DNA of 64,000 nucleotides, from the NCBI GenBank assembly GCA_965644315.1, contig CBFFRQ010000044.1:248001-312000 (forward strand), written 5' to 3'. The translations under genes were made by a program, and so were the position numbers. The notes below the pieces were generated by a model that was not told where the DNA came from, did no database searches, and saw only the letters and a program-made list of their open reading frames with translations. This stretch comes from Caecitellus pseudoparvulus. Its lineage: Eukaryota; Bigyra: Bicosoecida. Below are positions 9,995 through 23,900 of this stretch, piece by piece (positions within the stretch are counted from its first letter, which is position 1; every line of letters starts with the position of its first letter).

Positions 9995-10846
9995 TTCGAA
10001 GGGAGCTTGGCGGGCTGTCGTTCTGCGGCTGCACTTGCGAAGGCAAGCGTAGACCTGACCTGCGGACGGAGGCGGAGCAAAGAGTGCACTCAAGTGAAGC
10101 ATTGTGGTACATGCAACATTTGGGGCGCGTGGGTTGGGCCACAGCGCTGCTATAGCAGCACGCGTGCGGCCTAGGTACTTGTCGGCAGCGTTGGTACAGC
10201 ACATGCCAAGCAAGCCTGACGCGTTGCGCTGCGGGGGACTCACGAGTTTGGGAAGGAAAGAACGAAGTTGTTCTGGATGAAAGGGGCGGGTGCAGCACGC
10301 AGATGTGGCGGGAGAATTGGTTTTGCGCCGGGAGGAGGAAAGATCAAGTAGTCCCCTCTGCCGGCGTGGTGGCCCCCTCCACCCACACCTTCGTGCACCC
10401 CTCCGCCTTTGAACTCAGAAAAGCGGCCTCTGCGCGCCAGCCTCGCGGACACAGGGCGGTACTTGGATCGACTTTTCAATGTTTAGCGACGTGAACGACC
10501 TTGGGGTGCCCATGGGGCAGCGCCTGCTCCGTGGTGGCGGCTTGGGTGGTGGCAGGTGTCGTCTTCGCAGGCAGGCTTGGGTTAGCGAAGAGAGGATCCA
10601 TGCAGGGATCCTCGCTGCAGAGTGGAAGTCTGAGCACTTTCAACAACCCTCCAACACACAACACCCCACCATTTACACATTGGACCAAAAGCCCCTTGCT
10701 GCATCTCCCCACACTTGCTGCCAGGCGCGCCGAGGAAAGTCTGCTTCTCTTCGCTGCGCCTCAAGCCCACAGGACCGTGCTTGCACTGCACCGGGCTTCG
10801 CCAGCCTGCAGCTGAGTAGCACTCACCAACGAGAACAAACACCACA
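9995..10846. promoter_or_regulatory. Divergent intergenic interval (ATP-grasp-like gene / SPX gene)
   Basis: 852 bp separate the start codons of two diverging genes, so it must contain both promoters and 5' leaders. No TATA box or recognisable RNA gene was seen. An AGGATCC-centred inverted pair (ggatccatgcagggatcc) lies near 10605-10622. Confidence 0.4.
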
Positions 10847-13094
10847 ATGAAGTTTGGAAAGGTAGGTACTGCACAGCAAGCCTGGTGATGGGATCGGAGT
10901 GCTCCACTGGCAGCCTGCGTGGCGCTGCCTTCGATTTCCGCACGGCGCCGTCCCCATGTCGCTCACAGCGCCTGCGTCTGCTGGCCAAGGCCGAGTGGTA
11001 CGAAGAGTACATTGACTACAAGCTGTTGAAGCAGATCATTAATGGCTCAGGGGAAAGCTTCGCGTACGTGTGCAGATTGCCCACCACCTGGGCGCAACCT
11101 GGCTCCAGCTTACAGAACTTCCACACTTGCCGTCCCACTGCAGCATGGCCAGCGCCGAAGCCGGGGAAGGCGAGGGCATCCCGTGCACACCAGGTGGTAC
11201 AGCAGAGCTGGGTGGCGCCGGCCACCGTGCCCGGTTCGTCAAGGAGCTGAAGAAGCAGATGAACCGCAGCGCAAAGTTCATGCTGGCACAAGTTGCCATC
11301 CTCTCCACACGCGTGGAGGAGCTGCACGGGACGGTGCGCAAGGCCACCAGCGCTGGCCAGGCGGCTACTGCTATCTCGGCTGAGCTGGACCTGGAGCCCA
11401 GCGGCATCAACACGCCCAAGATCCTGCCTTTGCCAGCGCCAGCCATTCCCGACGACGGGGACAGCCCTGCAGCAGCAGAGACCCCTGCAGCGCCCGAAAC
11501 TGCGGCGGGGTCTGCTCCTTCGGAAGGCACTGTTGCTGCAGGTGCAGCTGGTGCGGCAGTGCAGAACAAGGTCGCCATCAAGGCTGTGCGGAACATGATC
11601 CAGCAGGTGGCAGACGAAGTGGAGGATTTGAAGGAATTCGCGACGCTGAACCTGCTGGCAGTGTCCAAGGCCAGCAAGAAGTGGGACAAGAAGCACTCCT
11701 CCCGCCTGGCTGCGTCCACTGACGGGCCCACCGCCGCCGAGGGCGAGGCAGGCGAGGCTGACGTGCTGGTGTGCGTGACGGCACCACTTCGCGGCGCGTT
11801 GGAAGCCTTGGCAGAGGCATCTGCCCTGAAGACATGCGCGCCCATCCTGGCACAGGCAGAGAAGGAGTGCCTGGCCATCATGACAGAGGCCGGGAGCCTG
11901 GTCAAGGGCGGCGGGCACAGCGCCGCGGCACGGGGTCGCGCAGCGCGCAAGGTGTTCGCAGATGCGGCATCGTCCGGGCAAGCCGATCCAGGTGCAGTGT
12001 CCGGCATCCCCATCGTGCACCGCCTGAAGATGTCGGAGTACCCCGTGGGAGTCACTAAGGTGCGCGTGGCAGTGGGCACCAACGCCCTCAGCGAGCCCAT
12101 GACCATCCCTGTCATCATCATCAAGGGCGCCACGCCTGGCCCCGTGCTGGGCATTACCTCTGCCCTGCACGGCAACGAGCTGAACGGCATCCCCGTCATC
12201 CACCGGGTCATGTCTGTGCTGGACCCCTCCACCATGGTGGGGTCCCTGGTGGCTGTGCCGGTGGCCAACCCGGGCGGCTTCGTGCGGCACCAGCGTGGCT
12301 TCTCCGACGGCGTGGATTTGAACCGCATCATGCCGGGCAAGAAGAACGGCAACTCAGCACAAACCTTCGCGTACAAGCTCCTGCAGCGCGTGGTGTCTGT
12401 CATGGATTACTTGCTGGACCTGCACACTGCCAGCTTTGGCCGTGTGAACTCCCTGTACGTCCGTGCCGACATGAACGTGCCACTCGTGCGCCGCCTGGCA
12501 CAGCTGCAGCAGCCGCAAATCATCGTGCACAACACGGGCCCTGACGGCTCCATGCGTGCCGCTGCAGCTGACATGGGCATCCACGCCGTGACCCTGGAAA
12601 TCGGCAACCCCCAACGCTTCCACTCCAGCTTCGTGGACCGCGCAGTTGCCGGCGTTCTGCGCACGCTCGCGTACCTCAACATCGCTAGCGAGGCGGACCT
12701 GCAGCTGCGCCAGGCAGCCTCGAGCAAGGGCCTGGCATCTGCTGGTGCCAAGCTGACTCCCAGCGAACCTCTCACGCCAGGTGCTGCGCTGACCCCGGCG
12801 CAAAGCGCGTCAGCTGCTGACCCGGTGGTGTGTGCGCGGTCCTTCTGGATCTTCACCCGGGCTGGTGGCGTGCTGTTCGTGCTGCCCAGTGTGAACACGT
12901 GGGTGCACAAGGGGCAGGTCATCGCGGAAGTGCGGAGCATTTTCGGCGAGCTCGTGGACCGCCATGTGGCGCCCATGGACGGCATCGTCGTTGGCAAGAG
13001 CGACAACCCTGTCTGTCGCTCTGGCGACCGCGTCCTGCATTTGGGCGTGCACGACCACCAGCACTTCCCTGGAACCGTGTCTGACGGCCACTGA
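10847..13094 (+). CDS. SPX domain fused to an AstE/aspartoacylase-type zinc hydrolase
   Basis: Exons 10847-10861, 10969-11063 and 11144-13094 encode 686 residues. The start MKFGK, followed after the first intron by RLRLLAKAEWYEEYIDYKLL, is a classical SPX N-terminus (inositol pyrophosphate sensing). The SPX pattern continues with FVKELKKQMNRSAKF and ends near residue 220 with the basic helix SKASKKWDKKH. The C-terminal half is a succinylglutamate desuccinylase/aspartoacylase (AstE/AspA, M14-like) domain. Its zinc ligands are His and Glu of HGNE near residue 378 and His of DLHT near 463, with the substrate-binding DLNR near 428. A C-terminal beta-barrel (HKGQVIAEVRSIFGE, PMDGIVVGKSDNP) follows. 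It is probably a phosphate-status-controlled deacylase of an N-acyl amino acid or related amide; the actual substrate is unknown. The two domains are joined by an Ala-rich linker in a single uninterrupted exon, so the fusion is not a gene-model artefact. Confidence 0.88.
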
Positions 13095-13161
13095 AGAGGG
13101 TTGTCCCTTCTGCAGTGCAATGCACAAGTTCTGATCGTGGTCCAAGCGTCCAGGGTGCCTG

Positions 13162-15458
13162 TTAAGCCCACTGCTGCCCGACGTTCGCCTGCATGCGTTG
13201 CCGGCGTGATGCGGCTTCGGGGGTTGCGTCAGCGATGCGTTTCACTGCTTGGAACAGCACCATCAGGCTGGCAGACTTGACACCGGGAACGTTTGCAGCA
13301 GCTGCAATGGTGGGTGGAGCCGCTTGGGTCAGTGACTCTTTTTCCCACGCGCTCACGCCGTGCAGGCTGCTGAAGTCGAAGGTGGCCGGAATGGCAAGGC
13401 CTGCCCCTGCACGGTACGCCTCTATGTCAGCCGCCTGCCTGTCCAGGTATGCTGCATACTTGCACTCCACCTCCACACTGGCTCGCACGTGGTGGGGCAC
13501 GGCGCTGGCTGCGAACTCCGCTGGAGTCAGGTCCGCGCTGCCACTGTGCTGAACACGCCAGGCGTCAAACGCCTGGCGCGCAGCGCGGGGAGCGGCGGGG
13601 CCGTCCACGTCACCACTCTGCACTTCGCGCTCCACCTCTCCCTGCACTGTGTGCATGACTCCCAGCACATCACCCAGGGACACGTGAGGAGCAGCCAGCA
13701 TCTCGGCAGCGGTGGAGTACGAGCCGTTCTGGGCCGTGCGCACGCCCCGTGCCTGCCAATCATGCGCTGATAGAGAAAAGCCCCCCAAGCGCTGCATGGC
13801 AACGGTGACGTCCCGCCTGCGCCGGTTGAAGACGGCCCAGCGGTGGTCATCGACGAGCCCGGCTTCCCGCCCCAGTGGTGTCAGGCGCTCGTCGGCGTTG
13901 TCAGCACGCAGGGTCAGGCGGAACTCCGAGCGACTCGTGTACATGCGGTACGGTTCTTTGACACCGACTGTGATCAGGTCGTCGATGAGGGTGCCAATGA
14001 AGCTGCTGGAGCGGGGCAAGACGAGCTCGCGAGGTGCCTGGTCCCTCCGCTGCGCCACCGCAGCCAGCCCGGCATTGGCCCCCGCCACAACGCCCTGGGC
14101 TGCCGCCTCCTCGTACCCCGTCGTGCCGTTGATCTGGCCTGCCAGGAACAGCCCCTGCACCGCCATGGACTGCAGGGTGGGGCGCAGCATGCGGGGGTCC
14201 ACAAAGTCGTACTCAACCGCATAGCCAGGCCGAACCATGTGCACGTTCTCCAAGCCAGGAATTGTCCGCAGCATCTGCAGCTGCAAGTCGGGGGGAAACG
14301 ACACTGTGGCACCATTGGGGTACACCAAGGGCGTGTTCAGCCCCTCTGGCTCCAGCCACACCTGGTGGGACTCCCGGTGCGGAAAGCGAACAATGCGCTT
14401 GTCCAACGACGGGCAGTTGCGGGGACCGATGCCGGCACCGTCGTTTGCAACGAAAGAAGGCAGCTGATGCAGGTGCTCCCGCACCAGTGCGTGCGTTTCT
14501 GCTGTCGTGTGAGTCAGGTGGCAGGCGTGCAGCCGGCCAGCGTTGGTTGGCGCCATGCCGGCATGCAAGAACGAGAAGAGCTCTGGCGGGTCGTCAGACG
14601 GCTGTTCCACTAGCCCCGCGTAGTTGATGGAGGCGCCATCAAGGCGAGGCGGCGTGGCGGTGGTCAGGCGTGCCATGGGCAGCTTGAGGCCCTCCAGGGT
14701 CGACGCGATGGCGACGGTGGGCGGCTCCACTTCATCGCTGCTTCGCACGTGGCGACCTGCCGGGTACGACGCTCGCCCCACGTGCACGACACCACGCAGG
14801 AAGGTGCCTGTCGTCAGCACCACCTGCTTGGCGTGGATTTCCTCTCCTCGCCCCGTGCGCACCCCCACCACCTGCGGGGTGTCGGTCCCCCTGTCACTGG
14901 GCGAGTGCAAGATCAAGTCATCCGCTGAGTCACCCCACAGGGCCAGGTGGGGTGTGGCCGCCAGCTCGGCTTGCATGGCTTCCCTGTACTGGTCTCTGTC
15001 ACACTGGGCACGTGGGCCGTGCACAGCAGGCCCCTTCCGGCGGTTTAGCACTCGGAATTGGATGCCGGCGGTGTCTGCCATGCGCCCAATGAGGCCTCCC
15101 AATGCGTCAATCTCCCGCACCAAGTGCCCCTTGCCGATGCCACCAATGGCAGGCTGCATGCAGAGGGGGGGCATTGGTGTGCTTTCGCGCCTGGGGACTC
15201 GCCGGCGCCGCAAGCACTTACGTTGCACGACATCTCGCCTACAGTGCTCACGTTCTGGGTGAGCAGGACCGTGCTGGCGCCAGTGCGAGCTGCTGCCGCG
15301 GCTGCTTCGCACCCTGCATGGCCACCGCCAATGACAACCACATCACAATGTTTGATGGACTCTGGCATGGCGCTGGAAGCTCTGCTCCAGCTTGGCGGGC
15401 TGAAGACAGCGCGCCTGCCCTGCAGGGCGAAACGAGCACGTAACGCTGCACACGCCAT
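13162..15458 (-). CDS. MTO1: Mitochondrial tRNA uridine modification enzyme MnmG/GidA (MTO1)
   Basis: FAD-dependent protein that, with MnmE/GTPBP3, installs the carboxymethylaminomethyl-type (or taurinomethyl) group on wobble uridine of mitochondrial tRNAs. Exons 15458-15222 and 15153-13162 give 742 residues. The first in-frame ATG (15458) begins an Arg/Ser-rich, acid-poor leader typical of mitochondrial import. It is followed by the dinucleotide-binding motif [14 protein letters not shown] near residue 38. The intron falls inside the family signature; splicing restores [20 protein letters not shown] exactly. FAD- and tRNA-binding segments ([37 protein letters not shown]) and the C-terminal helical domain are all present. 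A small acidic residue series and Cys loss were not noticed. The stop codons of this gene and the SPX gene are 67 bp apart, tail to tail. Confidence 0.96.
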
Positions 15459-15930
15459 GTGGTCTGGGAGTGGAAGGCTGGCAAGGTGCACGGCAGACGA
15501 AGCTACACTGATTTGGGTGATGGTAGATGGAGTTGTATTGTGGCGTGCTAGTCACTGCTTCGCTGTGGAGGTGGGCTGGTGCCTGCCTGCCACTGGCCAA
15601 GTGCGTCAGACCGCCTGAGAGAGCAGCAAGCAAGGCATGCGTGAAGCGAGTAAGACAGGGTGTCCAGAGACACCGGAGTGCTGTCGCACTGTCCGAAAGT
15701 CCCCGCACTACCGCACAAGCAGCGAGGGCTCCAATCAGTGCTTAGCGATGTAGGCGCGCTGGCAACGTGCGGAAGGGTATGAGGAACCCAGCCGCGGTGT
15801 GTGCCTGGGCCAAACCTGGGGAGAGTGTGTGGCAAGTGGCGGGAGGAGGGGCGGCGCGTGAGTGTGGGCATGCCTCGTGCACCTGCATTGCTGGGCAGCA
15901 GCGCAGGCTAACACCCACACAGCGGCACAC
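15459..15930. other. Intergenic, no gene seen
   Basis: 472 bp between the MTO1 start codon and the ubiquitin-eL40 stop codon, both on the minus strand. It should hold the MTO1 promoter and leader and the 3' UTR of the ubiquitin gene. No RNA gene or repeat was recognised. Confidence 0.5.
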
Positions 15931-16813
<883 letters not shown>

Positions 16814-17107
16814 GGCTGAAGCGTTGAAGGTGGGCTGGGCTCACAACAACGGGGCACACACGGAGGCAGTGTGTGGTATCTGAGGCATGGAAATGTAGCG
16901 CGGGCGAGGGACTGCATTGTGCGCGTTTCGGCCCCGTTTCATCCGAACGCTGCCCCCACTTCCGCTGCTCCTGTCCAGCCCGAGGCGGGGGCTGCTCTGC
17001 ACCCCGCAGCGCACAGCCCGGCCCCACTCAAACTGCACACAGCACTTCAACTCCTTGCCCCTTTCCACTGTGGCTGTGCCCCCGCTTCCTGCACTGTTCT
17101 CGTCGCC
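16814..17107. promoter_or_regulatory. Short bidirectional promoter between two ribosomal-protein genes
   Basis: 294 bp lie between the start codons of ubiquitin-eL40 (minus) and mitochondrial uL29m (plus). Both promoters and leaders must fit here, implying shared control of cytosolic and mitochondrial ribosome components. Pyrimidine-rich runs near 17040-17075 precede the uL29m start. Confidence 0.5.
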
Positions 17108-17906
17108 ATGGCTCTCGCTGCGGCTGCCCGGTGCTGGGCACCCCCTGTCATGAGGGCAGGTACTCCGGTCTTGCAGACCGGGCGCAGCGTGGCTGTGCGG
17201 GCGCTGTCCAGCACTGCTCCTGCCCGAGGCATTGAGGAGTTCTTCGGCCCCAACATGTATGACCCCAAGGCTGTGCCAGCTGGTGCGTGTGCCACACCGT
17301 ACACGAGCGTTTCGTCGTTTCGCCGCCTCCACCTGCCCCTGCCATCACCTCCCCCTCCCACCCGATGTGTGTGCCTGACGCGCAGGCCGAGCATGGAAGG
17401 CGGCCGAGTTGCGCCAGAAGAGCTTTGAGGACCTGCACGCCCTCTGGTTCGTGTGCTTGAAAGAGCGCAACATGTTGCTGACGGAGCGCTTGTGGTTCCG
17501 GCAGGGAAACATGGCAGCTCCAGACGGCAGCCGCCTGGGCAAGGTCAAGGCCACCATGGCCCGCATCAAGGTGGTGCTGGGTGAGCGCTTCGCTGCCCAC
17601 AAGGAGCTGCGGGCTGTCCGTGGTGAGGACTGGGCCAAGGCCGCTCCCGCCTATACCGATGACTTGGTGCTGATCAAGAAGGCTGGGCGAGTGGTGCTGG
17701 TGCCGGCCGACCACCCCGACGCCATGGCGCCCACTCAAGCGGAAACCAAGCGGGCTGCATACCGCACCAAGCGCTTCGGGCGCTGGAAGCGGCGCCTGGC
17801 CGCCCGGCACGCCTCCCGCCAAGCCATTCCGCAGGAGGCGTTGCCGTATGCGTTTCGGCGACATGGCACGCCCGTGGAGCTGGACAGCGCCACGGAAAGC
17901 AGGTGA
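17108..17906 (+). CDS. MRPL47: Mitochondrial large-subunit ribosomal protein uL29m (L47)
   Basis: Structural protein of the mitochondrial 54S/39S subunit near the exit tunnel. Exons 17108-17282 and 17386-17906 give 231 residues. The N-terminus ([18 protein letters not shown] onward, Arg-rich and lacking acidic residues) fits a mitochondrial presequence. Then come [10 protein letters not shown] and, after the intron, the MRP-L47 signature: [21 protein letters not shown] and [13 protein letters not shown]. This is followed by the long helix region that contacts rRNA and a basic tail ([18 protein letters not shown]). Its length is close to that of animal L47. The stop codon lies 23 bp from that of the giant myosin-like gene on the opposite strand, so the two 3' UTRs must overlap. 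Confidence 0.93.
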
Positions 17907-17929
17907 GACTGATAATGCATTTCGCCACG

Positions 17930-20900
17930 TCATTTGCACTGTGCGTGGGCTGACAGAGTGCGTTGCAGGACGCTGCAGTGCTGCAGCAGCGCAGCGAGCA
18001 GGGTTCGTGAAACACCCGCATTTGCAGGCAGTTCTGACGCGTTACGCACCTGCTGTGCGGCTTCGCGAGCCATGCCAGGCGTGGGAGCAGCAAGCACAGC
18101 AGCCGTGAGGGTGAGGAGAACGCGCAAGGCCGCCCCCGCTTTTCCACACAAGGCTTGCAGGGGCAGCGTGATGGGCGCCGAACGGTTTCCGTTCGCAGTC
18201 GCACACTCGCTCAGCAGCGGCACTGGGGCCTTAAGCCAAGCGCGGAGAGGCAGCAGGGCCCGCGTAGTGCACGCGGTGGTACTTGCTGGTGCGAGGGTGT
18301 GGGGGCAGGTCAGGCCGTGCTCGCACAGGCGTGCGATGATGGTGGGTGTGTGGTCCCCAAAAGCACGCTGGTCGCCGCCGAGCAGCGCCAGAGCTGCGAC
18401 CAGAACTGCCACGGGCAATGCCGACGCCAGAAGTGCGCGGAGGTCATAGTCCAGTCTGACCAAGGCCGTTGCCATCAGCGGCGAGGCCTGGGCGCGCTGG
18501 CCTGCCAGCGTGTGCAGGATTGCAGGGCTGGCTTCGGCAGCTGCGAGAAACGCCTCGCTCGCAGCCAGCGTCGGCGCGCCACGCAGCACGGCCGACGCCA
18601 TGCAGTGCAGTTGCAGGGCAGAAAGCAGGGCAGGCGCTCCACGGAGCACAGCCTCGGCCTCGTCTGGCAGACAGGTGGGCAGGGGGCACGTGCGAGCCCG
18701 CAGCAACACCATGCCCTGCCGCGAAACGCGCTCCATTGGCAGGTCGCTTTCGCGAAAGTCGGGCGTGCCGGGCTGTAGCAGGTGCCCATGCATGCAAGCC
18801 AACACCTGTACAGACGCTGCCATGGTGCTTGTCAGCGCACCAAAGCGCTGGCGTGTGCTCAGCAGAGTCTGCACTGCGGCAGTATTTCTGTGCAGGCCGC
18901 TCGCCCGTCGATCAGAATGCACAAATCCCAGCAGAGCATGCAGTGCAACGCCCCATGCCACGCATGCCTGTGCCGACTCGGCACAGGCTTTGTCCTCTTC
19001 CCATCCAGCAGCGGCGTCGAGGAACGCTCGCCCTGCGGTAGACAGCACTGCCAGGACAGCTGCCATTCTTGCACCACCACTTGCGGCCACAAGTGATACT
19101 TCGTCTTCGTACAACGCGAACAAGTCCTGGGGATCAGGTTGCACCGCAGAAGTGCAGGCCATGCGAGGCCACTGGGGGAGTGCACTCTGAGCTTCACCTG
19201 ATAGAGTGCTGGCCAGGAGCACACCTGGGTCCAGGGAACTCAAAGTGTCGATTGTCTGCGGTGTGGCAGGCGCTGAGACAGGTTGCAAGCACGACTGCAA
19301 GGCGCACAGGAGGGTACACAGGTCATGGGCGCCTTGCTCTAGGCGTACTTCTTCACGCAGGGCCGACAGCAAGCTCGCTGCTGCCTCTTGCAGCCCTGCC
19401 TGCTGCGTGGCACGTTCAAGCTCAGCTAGCAACTTGGCAGTTGAACCAGGCATCGCCTCTGGTGATGTCTGTGCGGCCTTCTCCGGGTATGCACCTCTCA
19501 ACACACGGTGGCACCGGCACACTAACCACAGCACCTTCTGGATCTCAGGCGCCAGGCGTGCTTGCACCTCCGCCGCCTGGGTCAGCCCTACATAGTCTAG
19601 TTCAGCCAGCAACTCAGGAGTTGCGCACATGGCGCCCAGCAAGCTTCCCTCGCGTTGCTGCCAGATCAGAGGCCGACGGGCCGCAGTGAGAGTGTGTGCG
19701 ATGAGGTCATGCACCAGCTGGGAGGGAGCCAGTGTCTTGGGGTGGCGCGTGTAGCGCCGGTGGCGCAACACTTCCCCGCCCAGGCTGCTGCGAACTACCA
19801 TGCCGCGTGCGACCTCCAAACTGCAGAGGGAGCCCTCCTCAGCAGATGAGTCACCCTGTACAAGCTCCTTTCCATCAAGAGTTACCTGCTGTGTTTCTAC
19901 GTTGGGGTGTGTTGCCGGTGGGTATGCCAGCGCCTGGTGCGCCAGAGCCGTTCCATGCACTGCTTCCAACTGCTCCTGCGCAAACCTCGCCAATTGCTGC
20001 AGGGTTGCAAGTGCAATCTGTACTGGGCGGATACAAGCGACAACTCCTGAGCCTGAACTAGCTTGGCACTGCCCGGTACCGAGGTGTAGACTGCTGAAGC
20101 CCAAACCCGCCGCAGCATCCAGCGAACGACTGGGTTCTTCTCCCAGCACAGCTTGAAGTGACTCTGAGCAGTCTTGGCACGCGGAGCGCAGTGCAAGTGC
20201 GGACGATTCCCCACCCCGCAAGAATAGCAAGCTCGGCGAGGCAAGTTGGGGCCACAGCCAGGCGGGAAGTGGCAGAGCGGCGCCGCTTGCGCAGGGGCTC
20301 ATTCGAAGCCGGCGCAGACAGCTAGCGCCCCACGCGCCCAGCTCACGCAGGGCACCGCGCAGCGCAGGTATAGAACCATCGCTGTGTGCAGTGCTGTGCA
20401 ACATGGCACATGCAACGATGTTCCCCACAGTTCGGCACTGGCCCCACACGCTGTGTTGAACGGCAGAAATCTGCTTGGCAGACAAGTCGCCCTCGCCGGA
20501 CGTGTCGAAGGCTGGTGCCAATGCCGTGGCCAGCTGTGACTCGGCCATGTGTAGGTGTTGCAAGCACTCACTCCACGCGGATGGGCCTGTGTCATCCTGC
20601 GCTGGCTGGTCTCCACTGCCTTGCAGGGTGGACAGCTGAGAAACGGCTGCCGTCGCCGCAGCAAAGTGTGCTGTGACTGCCAGGGCTGCCACGTGGGCAG
20701 CGGCACCAGCAACAGCACAGGAGACGAGGGACACTGTGCGTTCCCCGCTTACTACGAGCTCATCGGCCTGCGCAGTGTCCTCTGCAAACGCTGCGGCGCG
20801 GAGGCGCCTGGATGCCGCGATCAGCGGCTGCACACACTGCAGTCTTCGCAGGGCCAGTTTGGCGTGGGCACCGTGTGTTCCGGCGAGCAGAACCACCTCA

Positions 20901-23900
20901 CCAGAGCCAAGGTCATGTACAGGCGATACAGTCTGGTACAGGGCGCCAGGCATGTTGCTCAGGAAACACAGGGCGTGCAGGTGCGCCGCGCCGAACAGCA
21001 GCGGCAACAAGGCCGGGTGCAGGGGTCGGGAAGGCCGTTGCTCCGCCTCTGCAAGGCCACCTTGGCCATCTTCACTGCAAGACAGGAAATCTGCAAGCTG
21101 TGATGGTCGGCTCAGAAGCGGAAAGGACAGAGGAGGCGCGGATGGGGAGGGGGGGGCGCCTGCAGTCCAAGACTGTTCGCAAAAAAGCGGCAGCAGAGCG
21201 ACCGCAAGCTCACCTGGCGCCGCGCGTGCACAATGAAAGCTCCTGAGAACGCACGTGGCGCCATCCAAAGCGTGGCTCACTGCATGGCTCACAGATTGCA
21301 AGCCGTCGTGTGAGGCGCAGGCGGGGGGGGCGCCGCCCTCCATCGGCATGGCCAGCTCAGAATACAGTGTTTGAGCTGAGCTGCGCAGTGCATGCTCAGC
21401 GCGGGTCAAGTGCTGCTTGGCTTCGTATAGGCGCGTCTGGAGCACACGGGTGCTGGTGCAGTGGACGGTCTCCAGGCACGCCGTGGGCGGCTCTGCCCCT
21501 GGCAGGCACTGCCCGTGCCATGCAAACTCAGCAAGCGCGTGGAGAGGCAGCAGCATGCCAGCTGCGCAGGTACCTCGCTCAGCCTGGGCGACATCAGTTA
21601 AGGAAGGCCCCCCTTCCTCATCATCTGTCGTGTCGTCGTCGCTACCGACAGAGTCGCTGCTTTCGCCGTCTAGGTCTGCGCAGGCCGCTCGCACTTCGTC
21701 ACGAACGCAGCCTGGCAGAACACTCGCGGGATACGGCGCAGCACTCCACCAGGCCAGCTGTGGGAAGGCAGCATCCAGCTGGTCCCCTCTGAGCATGGCG
21801 TGCAGCACACGCGCCAGCTCAGCAGGGCAGTGCTCGCTGTGTGCGAGACTGCGGGCTTGGCTGGCAAGACCTGCACGGTAGGTCAGCGGCAGCTCTGCGC
21901 ACGCAAGCGCAGCATGCAGCAAAAGGGCAGCCGCACCATCCACAGCCTGCTGCAGGGCCTCCATGGCGCACAGCAGTGCTGTGGCACTCTGGACTTCGCC
22001 CTGGGGGAGGCTGACCGAGAATTTTCGTCCCAGTGCGTCGCCCTGTGCCAGGGCATCCCGCAGCTGAGCAGCGTCCCACGCCAGGGCTGCTTGCATGATG
22101 GCAAACTCCACATGCCGCACAGCTTGAATGCGCGTGATACGGTCCCGTGGCGACTCTGTCGAGCCACGCTCGTCTCGTGGCGGCAGCGAGTGCTGTCGAC
22201 TTGGGGGCGAGGCGTCACTGGTTGCAACCACCGCTTCTCCGTCGGCTGGTTGAAGCGCCAGGACAGCTGGCCGCACCAGCCCTATGTGTGTGGCATACTG
22301 CAGCAGCGCTTGCAAGGACTGATCGCTGCTGTCCTTGTCAGCTTCGCCACCTGGCGGGGTGGCCTGGTCACCAGCATGCCTTGCTGATTGTGCTGCCGCC
22401 TCCAACTCCGCCGCCACGCGTTGGCGCTCCATCACCAGCGCCTCAAGCCACGCCATGGCTGTGATCAGGGCCCTGGACACATTGTCTAGGCTGGTGCATG
22501 TCCGGGACACATGCTGAGGGAGCTCTGGGAGCTCCTTGAGTGCCGTGCGGGCTGCCGTGGAAAGCACACGCGGGTGTGTTCGTCGGCCAGGTCTTGCATC
22601 TGACGCCCCACCTCCAGAGCCAAGCTCAGCCAGGGCATGCGTGACGCTGCAAATGCTGGCTGGGGTGGCAGTAGCCAGCAGGGCTTTCAGTGTGCTCACG
22701 TGCTCGGGTCGCACCTCCCCCTCTCGCAAGCTGCTGGCGAGCACTTGCGACATGCCGACCAGCTCAAGGGCTGCCGCTTCGTGAGGGGCGAGGGACGACG
22801 CAGGTGCGCCTTCATGGCTGACTTCGGTGAAGAGAAGGCTCTGTGTGCACGCAGCGAGGCGACCAGCCCACATGAGGCGTCGTGAAAGGCTGAGGGTGGA
22901 GGACTCCGTTCTGCCGGCTGCCACGACCCTGGCCGGCACACTTGCTTGTGTCAACGCCACCCACCACGCTGTCAGGCGACGCCGGACCAGAAAACCCCTG
23001 GTCCAGCGCTGGACACACTGTGCCGCTGTGTGCTGCCGCAAGTCCATGAGTCCTTGCAGCACTAGCGCTCCCTGGCAGGACAGGTGCAGTTGCTGTGCTT
23101 CGGATACCACTGCCGTTGTCGCTCCCAGACCGAAAACTGGGAACAGTGTCGCCAGCACTGGCACCAGTTGTGTGCAGTCACCGCTGTGCAGCAAGTGCAA
23201 GGCTTCGTCGCAGGCCCGTCGTGACAGGCGTTGGGGAGCAGCCCACCGCCCCAGCGCTTTGAATGTGCCCTGTCGCCGAGCTCGCTGCGCTTCGGCACGC
23301 AGCAGCCTGCGCAAGGACAAGCGCGTTTCATCGTAGGCTTGCTGGAGGGGCAGGCAGAGCGGCAGGCCTGCCCGCAGCCACACGCCTAGCGCGAGCACTC
23401 CAGAGTCCGTCAGGTGTGCTAGCCTGCGCTCCACTGTACTGGACTCTTCGCTGAGCGGAGCGAGGCACAGCACGCCGGCGATCTGCATGCCTGTCACACG
23501 AGCAGGGGGGGTATCCTGGCCAACTGCACTCCAGGCTAGCTCCAGCGTGGAGGGGTGGGCCCACCAATGGCCGGTGCGCCGACGCAAGCACTCCGCTTCT
23601 GTCGGAACAGCCGGCAAGAGCAACAAGCCCCTGCTCGCAGGTGCACCAGTTCCACGTGGTTCACGGGTGCTGTGTGGAGTGACAGTCTGCGACCTACGTC
23701 GTGTGGGGTGAAGCGGCGCGGCTTGCGCTGGGGCGCCAAGTGTCCCCGCCCCGACCGCTGACAGGGCCGGGTTAGACGTGCTCCGGCGCTTCAAGTGATG
23801 GTGTGGGTGATTGGAAGCATCGGTTTGCGCCCAGGCTGTCGCAGGTGACGACGTCTCGCCTTCATGGAAGCATGCAAGGCAAGGGTGCGCTGCAGGAGCC

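Noticed and set aside
11016-12403. Long minus-strand frames (424 and 454 codons)
   Set aside because: Antisense to the SPX-deacylase exon that carries unmistakable catalytic motifs.
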